DNA of 64,000 bases, taken from NCBI RefSeq assembly GCF_900091655.1, contig NZ_LT594619.1, positions 1 to 64,000 of the forward strand, in the 5' to 3' direction. The stretch is from Culturomica massiliensis (GTDB taxonomy: Bacteria; Bacteroidota; Bacteroidia; Bacteroidales; Marinifilaceae). Each line of letters begins with the position of its first letter. Within the stretch, counting starts at the first letter, position 1. The position numbers were made by a program, and so were the translations under genes. Under the pieces are notes generated by a model. That model was not told the origin of the DNA and ran no database searches. It saw only the letters and a list, made by a program, of their open reading frames with translations. Shown in pieces: positions 51,933 to 60,296 of this stretch.

Positions 51933-53240
51933 TTATTTTTTTACAAAATGGAAATGGCTGCCGAAACGTTCGAATGCAGCTTTGTCCAATTCTTCCTGAT
52001 GTTGGGGAGCTGCAATAGCAATCAATGCTTTTGCACGTTCCTGTAAGGTTTTACCGTAGAGGTCTGCAACACCGAATTCCGTAACGACATAATGAACATC
52101 AAAACGGGTGGTTACAACACCTGCTCCGTTCAGTAAAGTCGGGCTGATTTTGCTGACACCTTTGGCCGTTACAGCCGGCATGGCGATGATCGGTTTGCCT
52201 CCTTCACTGGCAGCCGCTCCGCGGATGAAATCCAATTGCCCGCCGCAACCGCTGTAAAACTTGCAACCCAGAGAGTCTGCATTTACCTGACCGGTAAGAT
52301 CGATGGACAGTGCCGAATTGATAGCTGTCAGTTTCGGCTGTTGGGCAATGATACAGGGATCGTTGGTGTAACCGACATCCATCATGGCCACGGCCGGATT
52401 GTCATCGATAAAATCGTATACTTCTTTGGAACCCATCAGAAAGGTAGAAACAATCTTCCCTTTGTCGTATTTTTTATTCAGGTTGTTGATAACGCCTTTG
52501 TAGTAAAGCGGAAGAACTCCGTCAGCGAACATTTCGGTGTGGATTCCCAGATTTTTGTGGTTACCCAATTGGGATAATACGGCGTTCGGAATGGCTCCGA
52601 TACCCATTTGCAGACAGGCACCGTCTTCGATCAAACCGGCACAGTTTTTACCGATTTTGATGTCTTGTTCGGAGGGTTGAGCCGGTTTGGCTTCGATCAG
52701 CGGGGTGTCGTCTTCACAGAAAATGTCGATATCCGATAATTTTATGATAGCATCTCCCCAGGCACGCGGAACGTTCGGGTTGATGACGGCAATAACCGTT
52801 TTAGCCGTTTGTACGGCAGCCAGGGTTGCATCTACGGAAGTACCCATAGATACGTAGCCGTGCTTGTCCGGAGGACAAACCTGGATCATGGCAACATCTA
52901 CGGGGGTAATCCCCATGCGGATCAATTTTTGAGTTTCGCTCAGATGAACCGGAATGTAGTCGGCCCAACCTTCCTGTGTCGCTTTGCGTACGTTATGACC
53001 TACGAAAAACGATTCCAGGAAAAATACGCCTTCAAATTCCTGTTCTGCATAGGGAGCACATCCTTCCGTGTGGAGGTGTTGTAATTTTATGTCTTTCAGT
53101 TCTCCGGCACGTCCCCGGGCACAAAGAGCCTGAATTAATCCCTGCGGTGCACAGGCGACGCTGTGGATATGAATCCGGTCGCCGGATTTCACCACTTTTA
53201 CAGCTTCTTCGAATGATACTGTTTTTATTCCTTGATACAT
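51933..53240 (-). CDS. Acyl-CoA:acetate (butyrate/4-hydroxybutyrate) CoA-transferase
   Basis: 435 residues of the acetyl-CoA hydrolase/transferase family. VSFEEAVKVVKSGDRIHIHS starts the N-terminal half; the C-terminal half has QMGIGAIPNAVLSQL, the catalytic glutamate in GIHTEMFADGV (about residue 240), and late family blocks KFYSGCGGQLDFIRGA and VVTEFGVADLYGKTLQERA. It moves CoA between acetate and butyrate, 4-hydroxybutyrate or a related acid. Several family members finish butyrate formation in gut Bacteroidales and Firmicutes. The exact acyl substrate cannot be read from sequence. Monocistronic, cytoplasmic. Confidence 0.88.
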   Translation of the reverse strand: MYQGIKTVSFEEAVKVVKSGDRIHIHSVACAPQGLIQALCARGRAGELKDIKLQHLHTEGCAPYAEQEFEGVFFLESFFVGHNVRKATQEGWADYIPVHLSETQKLIRMGITPVDVAMIQVCPPDKHGYVSMGTSVDATLAAVQTAKTVIAVINPNVPRAWGDAIIKLSDIDIFCEDDTPLIEAKPAQPSEQDIKIGKNCAGLIEDGACLQMGIGAIPNAVLSQLGNHKNLGIHTEMFADGVLPLYYKGVINNLNKKYDKGKIVSTFLMGSKEVYDFIDDNPAVAMMDVGYTNDPCIIAQQPKLTAINSALSIDLTGQVNADSLGCKFYSGCGGQLDFIRGAAASEGGKPIIAMPAVTAKGVSKISPTLLNGAGVVTTRFDVHYVVTEFGVADLYGKTLQERAKALIAIAAPQHQEELDKAAFERFGSHFHFVKK

Positions 53241-53350
53241 GATACTGATATTTTGATTAAATTCCTAGCGTTTTCAAACGAATGCGAAGGTAGTAAGAAA
53301 ACTAAAAAATGAAAAGAAAAAGAGGGAATTAAAATCACCCGGATAAATGA

Positions 53351-53800
53351 TCAGAATTTGCGTACACGGTCCATATCCCGCTTGGCATCTTTGAGCTTGA
53401 GCGATTCCCGTTTGTCGTATTCTTTTTTACCGCGTGCCAGGGCGATGCGTAATTTTGCCCAGCCTTTGTCTGTCAGGAACAGTTTGACCGGAATGATCGT
53501 AAGACCGCTTTCCTTGATTTTACGTTCCAGTTTACGGAGTTCTTTCCGGGTGAGCAGAAGTTTCCGTTCCCGTTTTTCATCGTGATTGTAGTAAGTACCT
53601 AAACGGTATTCCGCAATGTGAATGCCTTTTACCCAAAGTTCACCCCGGTCGAAATAACAATAGGAATCGACAAGGCTGGCTTTTCCGGCACGTATGGATT
53701 TTATTTCTGTGCCGGTCAGAATCATTCCGGCATTGTATTCTTCAATAAACTCGTAATCGAAAGAAGCACGTTTGTTGCGAATGTTGATATCGTTACTCAT
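53351..53800 (-). CDS. smpB: SsrA-binding protein SmpB
   Basis: 149 residues of SmpB: NIRNKRASFDYEFIEEYNAG, the core TGTEIKSIRAGKASLVDSY, GIHIAEYRLGTYYNHDEKRE, LLLTRKELRKLERKIKE and a basic tail GKKEYDKRESLKLKDAKRD. It binds tmRNA and carries it to stalled ribosomes for trans-translation. Full length. The tmRNA gene was not seen in the window. A small Yip1-like gene ends nine bases before its start, so the two may be cotranscribed. Confidence 0.97.
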   Translation of the reverse strand: MSNDINIRNKRASFDYEFIEEYNAGMILTGTEIKSIRAGKASLVDSYCYFDRGELWVKGIHIAEYRLGTYYNHDEKRERKLLLTRKELRKLERKIKESGLTIIPVKLFLTDKGWAKLRIALARGKKEYDKRESLKLKDAKRDMDRVRKF

Positions 53801-53809
53801 GATATGGGC

Positions 53810-54391
53810 TTACAAGTTAAAAACGGGTATGTGAAATAAAATCATTAACAATCTCTTACAAATGACCGGAATACATATGATAGACAAGGCCATGATAATC
53901 AGCATACTGGTTTTTTGGCCGGTTTCCAGTTTGGTAATCCCCGAAATACCGGCGTGTAGGGTGCGTAAAAATATCAGGCTGATCAACCCTAATAATTGAC
54001 TCCAGAAACCGCTGACTAATGCAACAGCAAGACAGTGGAACAAGGTAAAAACTGCCGCACTGTAAACGGACAAATGCAAAGCTGTGCCTTCGGCATCCGG
54101 GAGCTTACCGGTCAGGTATTCCCGCGTGATGATAAAAGTCAGATAAGTTCCCAGTGTTATTGATATAAAGTTGATCAGTGTATACAGCAATGTATGTAAT
54201 CCGTTGTAATGCAAAAAACCGAGTAATAAAACAACGATAGAGGCCATGATAGCCAGTGGAATCAGGTAATTGGAAAACAATTGGAGCGGCGAATCGTGTT
54301 CATTGTCGATAAGGCTCCATTCCCGTTTGGGATTCAGGATCAGTTGCCGGGTTCTTGCGTAATATTTTTTGAGATCATCTTTATTTATCAT
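53810..54391 (-). CDS. Yip1-family membrane protein
   Basis: 193 residues. A soluble start (ILNPKREWSLIDNEHDSPLQ) leads to five hydrophobic segments from about residue 40 on, with FSNYLIPLAIMASIVVLLLG, GTYLTFIITREYLTG and HCLAVALVSGFWSQLLG. NP-x-EW near the start and the helix layout match the bacterial YIP1 (DUF1282-like) family, inner-membrane proteins of unknown function. The stop lies nine bases before the smpB start. Confidence 0.77.
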   Translation of the reverse strand: MINKDDLKKYYARTRQLILNPKREWSLIDNEHDSPLQLFSNYLIPLAIMASIVVLLLGFLHYNGLHTLLYTLINFISITLGTYLTFIITREYLTGKLPDAEGTALHLSVYSAAVFTLFHCLAVALVSGFWSQLLGLISLIFLRTLHAGISGITKLETGQKTSMLIIMALSIICIPVICKRLLMILFHIPVFNL

Positions 54392-54863
54392 ACCGCAAAA
54401 ATACCAAATTTAAAGATAAAATAAGATCATTCGTTCCCATTTTTGCAGAATTATGAAAATATGAAAATTCCAGACCCGGAAGAATGATCTTTGACGGTTC
54501 TAAAATAACCTGTTTACGGATCGATTTGTAAAGTTTAGAATGAGATACTGGGATTTTTCGACGCGGTGATACCGGTTGCACTTTTCGCAAATACCTGTGA
54601 ATACTGGAATTTTGATATATATTGAATATTTTTTACAAAAAGTGGGTGAAAGTGGTTTAAAGTGGGATTTTTTTTTTACTTTTACCTTTTGAAAGAATTG
54701 CCTTTTAAAATTTGGTATTTGTATTCAATGTGCATTGGATCAGATAGTAAAGAATGCAATTGAATCGTGAGTTTTAGATGATATGTTTAAATCGATGGAA
54801 TAAATTCGTTATCGGGTTTGTCTGGTTTAAAATTTGAAATCTACAATTAAAATCTGAGTTGGC
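54392..54863. other. Regulatory region of the dcw cluster
   Basis: About 470 bases between the Yip1-like gene and mraZ. It carries the MraZ operator (54642-54666) and a T-rich stretch with TTTACCTTTTG at 54681-54691 that may be the -7 region (one base longer than the consensus). The remaining ~250 bases hold a short minus-strand frame that I judge spurious. Confidence 0.6.
54642..54666 (+). promoter_or_regulatory. MraZ operator (three 10-bp-spaced GTGG repeats)
   Basis: GTGGG at 54642-54646, GTGGT at 54652-54656 and GTGGG at 54662-54666 recur every ten bases, the known arrangement of MraZ binding sites (TGGG-type repeats separated by five bases). It lies about 200 bases before mraZ and just upstream of the likely promoter, so MraZ should autoregulate the whole cell-division cluster here. 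Confidence 0.83.
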
Positions 54864-55310
54864 ATGTTATCGTTTATCGGAGATTATTCATGTAAGGCTG
54901 ATGGCAAGGGACGGGTTGTGGTACCGGCTTCTTTTCGGAAGGTTATGCAGGTATCGCAACAGTCGGTTTTTGTCTTACGTAAGAATATATTCGAAACTTG
55001 TGTCGATATGTATCCTTATTCGGAGTGGGAGGCTTTGATGGCAGGTGTAAGGGGAAAATTGAATCCGTTTGACCGGAATCACGCTGCTTTTTTACGGGGA
55101 TGGTACCGGGGGACTTTGGAGGTTGAGATGGACGGAAACGGCCGGATTTTGTTGCCGAAACGTTTGCTGGAGGAGATCGGGGTGGATAGGGAGCTTGTGC
55201 TGGCCGGACAGGATGCGAAAATTGAAATCTGGAGCGAACAGGCTTACCGGCAATCTGCAATAGATCCGGAAGAGTTTGCCGGATTGACACAACAGGTTTT
55301 TGGAATTTGA
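54864..55310 (+). CDS. mraZ: Transcriptional regulator MraZ
   Basis: 148 residues with the two AbrB/MraZ-like half-sites: GDYSCKADGKGRVVVPASFRK at about 7-27 and TLEVEMDGNGRILLPKRLLEE at about 90-110. MraZ forms a ring-shaped oligomer that binds tandem GTGGG repeats and represses the division-cell wall cluster. The predicted operator is present upstream. It starts the cluster; rsmH follows after 12 bases. Confidence 0.97.
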   Translation: MLSFIGDYSCKADGKGRVVVPASFRKVMQVSQQSVFVLRKNIFETCVDMYPYSEWEALMAGVRGKLNPFDRNHAAFLRGWYRGTLEVEMDGNGRILLPKRLLEEIGVDRELVLAGQDAKIEIWSEQAYRQSAIDPEEFAGLTQQVFGI

Positions 55311-55322
55311 AAAAAGAGAGTT

Positions 55323-56243
55323 ATGTCTGAATATCATGTACCGGTGTTGTTGAAGGAGTCTGTCGACGGATTGGATATCCGTCCGGGGGGTGTATATCTG
55401 GATTTGACATTCGGAGGAGGGGGGCATTCCAGGGAGATATTGAACCGTTTACAACAAGGACATTTGTTGGGTTTCGATCAGGATGAGGATGCTTTGGTGA
55501 ATGTGCCTGAAGACGAACGCTTTATTTTTGTCAATCACAATTTCCGTTATCTGCGGAATTTTGTGCGTTATTACGGATTCGGAAAGGTGGACGGTATTTT
55601 GGCGGATTTGGGCGTTTCTTCTCATGAGTTTGACGAAGCGGATCGGGGTTTTTCTTTTCGTTATGAGGCGGAGCTGGATATGCGGATGAATCGTCGGAGC
55701 AAGCTGAAAGCTTCGGATGTCTTGAATACCTATACGGATGATGTTTTGGTGAATATTTTCCGGAATTACGGTGAGGTGGAAAATGCCGGCCGGTTGGTCG
55801 GGGCGATTGTGAAGGCCCGGCAGGAGAAAGCAATCGTGACTTCTGAGGATTTTTATCAGGCTATTTTTTCCTGTATTCCTAAAATGAAGGAGAAAAAATA
55901 CCTGGCAAAGGTGTATCAGGCTTTACGTATCGAAGTGAACGGAGAATTAGATGCTTTGAAAGAAATGCTCGGAGCTGCCGGAGAGGTGTTGCGGCCGGGC
56001 GGACGTCTGGTGGTGATTACCTATCATTCCTTGGAAGACCGGTTGGTGAAGAATTTTTTTAAGACGGGAAATATTGAGGGGAAAGTCGAAAAAGATATGA
56101 TATACGGGCACGAAACGAAGGGATTTGAACTGGTGAACCGGAAAGTGATTGTGCCTTCGGAGGATGAGATTACTGCGAATCCGAGGGCAAGGAGCGCTAA
56201 ATTACGGATCGCGGTTAAATCGGATGACAAATTGAAGGATTAG
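55323..56243 (+). CDS. rsmH: 16S rRNA m4C1402 methyltransferase RsmH
   Basis: 306 residues. YHVPVLLKESVDGL, the SAM motif DLTFGGGGHSREIL (about 27-40), GILADLGVSSHEFDEADRGF, SFRYEAELDMRMN, and later YHSLEDRLVKNFFK, with the PRARSAKLR end, all define RsmH (MraW). It N4-methylates C1402 in 16S rRNA. Second gene of the dcw cluster, full length. Confidence 0.97.
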   Translation: MSEYHVPVLLKESVDGLDIRPGGVYLDLTFGGGGHSREILNRLQQGHLLGFDQDEDALVNVPEDERFIFVNHNFRYLRNFVRYYGFGKVDGILADLGVSSHEFDEADRGFSFRYEAELDMRMNRRSKLKASDVLNTYTDDVLVNIFRNYGEVENAGRLVGAIVKARQEKAIVTSEDFYQAIFSCIPKMKEKKYLAKVYQALRIEVNGELDALKEMLGAAGEVLRPGGRLVVITYHSLEDRLVKNFFKTGNIEGKVEKDMIYGHETKGFELVNRKVIVPSEDEITANPRARSAKLRIAVKSDDKLKD

Positions 56244-56259
56244 TGATGGCAGAGGTAAT

Positions 56260-56634
56260 ATGGGACTTTTCAGTAAAAATAGGGATTTTATTGCTCCGAA
56301 AGATGAATTGAAGGAGACGGTGGGCAGCTCAGTGAAAGAGTTGCTGGACGGGCGTATATTGGCAGATAAAGTGATACGGAAAAATATAGCCTTTATTCTT
56401 TTCCTTACGTTTTTGGGTATATTTTATATTGCAAACGGATACAGTGCCGAGAAGTTGTATAAGAAGAGGGTAGCGATGGAACGGGAGGTCCGGGAACTGC
56501 GCTTTGAATCGATTACTGCTGCTGCACAACTGATGTTTATAAGTAAGCAGTCGGAAGTGAAAAAGCGGATCAATGAAGAAGGTCTTAATTTGCAGGAGAG
56601 TAAAGAGCCTCCTGTAAAATTATACAGGAGGTAG
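56260..56634 (+). CDS. ftsL: FtsL-like cell division protein
   Basis: 124 residues with a cytoplasmic start, one membrane helix (about 46-64, IAFILFLTFLGIFYIANGYS), then a periplasmic coiled coil (AEKLYKKRVAMEREVRELRF) and a short tail. This is the topology of FtsL, and its place between rsmH and ftsI is the usual one; the sequence is of the divergent Bacteroidetes FtsL-like type. It should form the FtsQLB complex that activates septal peptidoglycan synthesis. It is four bases from the next gene. Confidence 0.88.
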   Translation: MGLFSKNRDFIAPKDELKETVGSSVKELLDGRILADKVIRKNIAFILFLTFLGIFYIANGYSAEKLYKKRVAMEREVRELRFESITAAAQLMFISKQSEVKKRINEEGLNLQESKEPPVKLYRR

Positions 56635-56638
56635 GCCT

Positions 56639-58744
56639 ATGTCAATGAAAGGTGAAATCGTTTGGCGTATCGGTCTGGTATATGTACTGATGATCATAAT
56701 AGCCGGAGCCGTGGTATTTCAGGCTTTGCGGGTACAGATGTGGGAAGGGGAAAAGTGGCGTAAGCAGTCGGTGGCCGTTCGGGTAAAAGACTTTGAGGTG
56801 GCACCGAACCGGGGCGATATCTGCGCGAGCGACGGACGGAAGTTAGCCAGCTCGGTGCCTTATTATGAGCTTCGTTTTGATGGTTCTGTTGTCGAAAGCG
56901 GGGTGTTTCAACAGAAAGTTGATAGTCTGGCTTTGTGTCTTTCCCGTTTTTTTAAAGATGAGTCTCCGGCGTTTTACCGGAAAAAATTAGGTATAGCCAA
57001 AAGTCAGAAAAAACGTTATTTTCTGATCAATCGTCGTAAAGTTTCTTTTACAGAATTAAAGGAAATACGTCAGTTTCCGATTTTCCGGCTGGGGAAAAAC
57101 CGGGGAGGTTTAATTGAGGTGATGAGCAGTGTGCGCTTGCAACCTCATGTTAATCTGGCTACGCGTACGATCGGTTATCTGAACGAGTCGGAGGACGGTA
57201 GTTTTGAGGGACGTGTCGGATTGGAAGGGGCTTTTGAGAACGAATTGAAGGGGGAACCCGGCCGGAGTATCAAACAGATGATGTCCGGGACTTGGGTGCC
57301 GGTGACGGTGGAAGAACCTGTGGACGGGAATGATGTGATTACGACAATTGATGTCGATTATCAGGATATTGTTCAGAATGCTTTACTGAGACAATTGGAA
57401 AAATTTGAGGCGGTTAACGGTACAGCTATTTTGATGGAAGTGAGAACCGGGGATGTAAAAGCGATAGCAAATTTAACGCGGACAGCGAGTGGAAGTTACC
57501 GGGAAGATATGAATTATGCGGTCGGGGATGCAGGGGAACCGGGATCGGTGATCAAAGCAGCGACAATGATTGCTTTGCTGGAGGATGGCTATGTGGAACC
57601 CCAGGATACGGTAGATTTGGGGGGGACCGGACGGTATCAGTTTTATAAAAATTACCTGACGGATTCAGACAATAAAAAGCCGGGCAAAATTTCTGTGCAG
57701 CATATTTTTGAAATTTCGTCTAACGGTATTGCCCGGTTGGTATTCGATCATTACAAAGATAAACCGGAACGTTTTGTGAACCGATTATGCGGAATGGGAC
57801 TGGATAAAAAGCTGGGCGTTCGGATCAAGGGGGAAGGCGAGCCTTACATCAAGCATCCGGGAGATAAAGATTGGAGCGGACTTACGCTTCCCTGGATGAG
57901 TATCGGATATGAATTGAAGATAACGCCTTTACAGATGCTGGCTTTTTACAATGCGATAGCCAATGACGGACAGCGTATGCGGCCTCGTTTTGTGAAAGAG
58001 ATACGCAACCGGGGGGAGGTGATTGAGCGGATAGATCCGGAAGAAGTGGGAGGACGGATATGCAGCCGGAGCACATTGAGGAAGATTCGGGAAATGTTGG
58101 AAGGGGTGGTTGAGAATGGGACCGGACGAAATATCCGTACGGATAAATACAGGATTGCAGGAAAAACGGGTACGGCCCGAATTGCAACGGGAACAGAGGG
58201 GTATGGCATACGGAAATACAGGGCCAGTTTTGTCGGTTTTTTTCCTGCTGACGAGCCTTTGTATTCTTGTGTCGTTGTAGTGAATAATCCTTCTCTTTCG
58301 AAAGGATTTTATGCGAATCAGGTGGCTAGTCCGGTTTTCCGGGAGATTGCAGATAAGGTATATTCGATTGCCTATATGCAATATGGGGAAGTGAAGACGG
58401 AGCCGGTAAAAGGTTTGCCGGTATGTAAAAACGGATTTAAAAGGGATTTTTTGGAGATTTTCGGTGAATTGGATTATGAGTTGGAAGGGGTGGATGAGGT
58501 GGAGGAAAACGATTGGGTGTTGACAGCCAGTGCAGAAAGTGAGCATGTGGTGTTGAAACCCCGGCGGATCACTAACTCTCAGGTGCCGAATGTAAAAGGT
58601 ATGGGATTGAGGGATGCTTTGTTTGTGTTGGAGAATGCCGGTTTAAAAGTTGGGGTAAGCGGTGCCGGAATGGTACAAAGCCAGTCGATTAATCCGGGTA
58701 CGGAAGTGCGGGAGGGGAGTTGGATACAGATTGTATTGCGATAA
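56639..58744 (+). CDS. ftsI: Septal PBP (FtsI-type transpeptidase) with PASTA domain
   Basis: 701 residues. A short cytoplasmic part and one membrane helix (about 11-30) lead to a PBP dimerisation domain (NRGDICASDGRKLASSVPYY) and the transpeptidase domain with all three motifs: SVIK in EPGSVIKAAT (about residue 302), SSN in EISSNGIARL (about 360) and KTG in AGKTGTARI (about 510). A C-terminal PASTA domain (about 643-701; VPNVKGMGLRDALFVLENAG) follows. It cross-links peptidoglycan at the septum with FtsW. A PASTA module is usual on Bacteroidetes division PBPs. Confidence 0.95.
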   Translation: MSMKGEIVWRIGLVYVLMIIIAGAVVFQALRVQMWEGEKWRKQSVAVRVKDFEVAPNRGDICASDGRKLASSVPYYELRFDGSVVESGVFQQKVDSLALCLSRFFKDESPAFYRKKLGIAKSQKKRYFLINRRKVSFTELKEIRQFPIFRLGKNRGGLIEVMSSVRLQPHVNLATRTIGYLNESEDGSFEGRVGLEGAFENELKGEPGRSIKQMMSGTWVPVTVEEPVDGNDVITTIDVDYQDIVQNALLRQLEKFEAVNGTAILMEVRTGDVKAIANLTRTASGSYREDMNYAVGDAGEPGSVIKAATMIALLEDGYVEPQDTVDLGGTGRYQFYKNYLTDSDNKKPGKISVQHIFEISSNGIARLVFDHYKDKPERFVNRLCGMGLDKKLGVRIKGEGEPYIKHPGDKDWSGLTLPWMSIGYELKITPLQMLAFYNAIANDGQRMRPRFVKEIRNRGEVIERIDPEEVGGRICSRSTLRKIREMLEGVVENGTGRNIRTDKYRIAGKTGTARIATGTEGYGIRKYRASFVGFFPADEPLYSCVVVVNNPSLSKGFYANQVASPVFREIADKVYSIAYMQYGEVKTEPVKGLPVCKNGFKRDFLEIFGELDYELEGVDEVEENDWVLTASAESEHVVLKPRRITNSQVPNVKGMGLRDALFVLENAGLKVGVSGAGMVQSQSINPGTEVREGSWIQIVLR

Positions 58745-58783
58745 AAGACGGTACGGTAAAGCCGTATATATAAAAATGGTATC

Positions 58784-60235
58784 ATGAAGTTAAAAGATTT
58801 AATTGCAGGAGTCGATTGTAAAGAAGTCCGGGGAACGACGGAGATGGCTGTCGGATCGGTACATTTCGATTCCAGAAAAGTAGGTCATGGAGATTTGTTT
58901 GTGGCCCAGAGGGGAGTGAGTGCAGATGGACATGTTTATATCGGGAAGGCAATAAAAGCCGGAGCTGTGGCTGTCGTTTGTGAAGAGTTGCCGGAAGAAT
59001 TGGACGCCCGGGTATGTTATATTGTTGTCGGGGATTCTTCGGCAGCTTTGGGAAAAATTGCTTCCTGTTATTACGGAGAGCCTTCGCGACAAATGATACT
59101 GGTGGGGGTAACGGGTACGAACGGGAAAACGACGACGGCGACTTTACTGTATGAATTGGTACGATTGATGGGGAAAAAGGCTGGTTTGTTATCGACGGTT
59201 TGTAATTATATCGACGAAGAAAGATGTCCGTCCACTCATACGACTCCGGATGCATTGGAGATCAATAGTTTTATGCGGCGGATGGTTGATGCCGGCTGTG
59301 AATATTGCTTTATGGAAGTCAGTTCTCATGCGGTTCATCAGAAACGTATTGCCGGTTTGGATTTCGATGGGGCGGTATTTTCAAATATTACGCATGATCA
59401 TTTGGATTATCATAAGACATTCAGGGCTTATATCGAAGCGAAAAAGGCGTTTTTTGACGGTTTGAAAAAAGAGGCTTTTGCACTGACGAATCTGGACGAT
59501 AAGAACGGTATGGTCATGTTGCAGAATACGGTGGCCCGGAAATATACGTATTCTTGCCGGACATTGGCGGATTTTAATTGTAAGCCTGTGGAGAAACATC
59601 TGGACGGGACTCTTTTGGCGCTGGACGGTTGTGAGGTATGGACGAAGTTTACAGGAGATTTCAATGCCTATAATTTGTTGGCGGTATATGCTTCGGCTTG
59701 TCTGATGGGGTTGGAAAAAGAGGAGGTATTGCGCTGTATGAGTTTGCTGGTTCCGGTGTCGGGACGTTTTGAAACGTTGATGTCTCCGGAAGGAATTGTC
59801 GCTGTTGTCGACTATGCTCATACGCCCGATGCATTGGAAAATGTATTGACGACGATACAGGGGTTGAAGGGAAAGAACAATAAGGTAATTACGGTTGTCG
59901 GTGCCGGCGGTGACCGGGATAAGACCAAAAGACCGGAAATGGCGGATGCGGCCTGCCGGTACAGTGACCGGATCATACTTACTTCTGACAATCCCCGGAG
60001 TGAGGAGCCTGGTGCGATCATTGCCGATATGCAGGCCGGGGTAAAGGATGAATACAGAAAGAACGTGTTGTCGATTACTGACCGGAAAGAGGCAATCCGG
60101 ACGGCCCTGATGATGGCAGCGAAGGGTGATATTGTACTGATTGCGGGAAAAGGACATGAGAATTATCAGGAAATAAAAGGAGTGAAGCACCATTTTGACG
60201 ATAAGGAAGTGGTAAAAGAGATTTTTAATATGTAA
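58784..60235 (+). CDS. murE: UDP-MurNAc-tripeptide synthetase MurE
   Basis: 483 residues. The N-terminal domain has SVHFDSRKVGHGDLFVAQRG, the central domain the ATP loop GVTGTNGKTTTATLL (about 108-122) and EVSSHAVHQKRI, and the C-terminal domain VVDYAHTPDALENVL, GAGGDRDKTKRPEMA and DNPRSEEP (about 406-413). The DNPR motif marks enzymes that add meso-diaminopimelate, so the peptidoglycan should be of the DAP type. It adds the third amino acid to UDP-MurNAc-L-Ala-D-Glu in the cytoplasm. Confidence 0.97.
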   Translation: MKLKDLIAGVDCKEVRGTTEMAVGSVHFDSRKVGHGDLFVAQRGVSADGHVYIGKAIKAGAVAVVCEELPEELDARVCYIVVGDSSAALGKIASCYYGEPSRQMILVGVTGTNGKTTTATLLYELVRLMGKKAGLLSTVCNYIDEERCPSTHTTPDALEINSFMRRMVDAGCEYCFMEVSSHAVHQKRIAGLDFDGAVFSNITHDHLDYHKTFRAYIEAKKAFFDGLKKEAFALTNLDDKNGMVMLQNTVARKYTYSCRTLADFNCKPVEKHLDGTLLALDGCEVWTKFTGDFNAYNLLAVYASACLMGLEKEEVLRCMSLLVPVSGRFETLMSPEGIVAVVDYAHTPDALENVLTTIQGLKGKNNKVITVVGAGGDRDKTKRPEMADAACRYSDRIILTSDNPRSEEPGAIIADMQAGVKDEYRKNVLSITDRKEAIRTALMMAAKGDIVLIAGKGHENYQEIKGVKHHFDDKEVVKEIFNM

Positions 60236-60296
60236 TATTAAATGGGGAAGGGGCTTTGATTTGGTGTTCGTTCCCAATTATTCAATTTTCAGTTTT

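Noticed and set aside
54381..54590. 69-residue minus-strand frame between the Yip1-like gene and mraZ
   Set aside because: No family, no promoter or ribosome site, overlaps the start of the Yip1-like gene.
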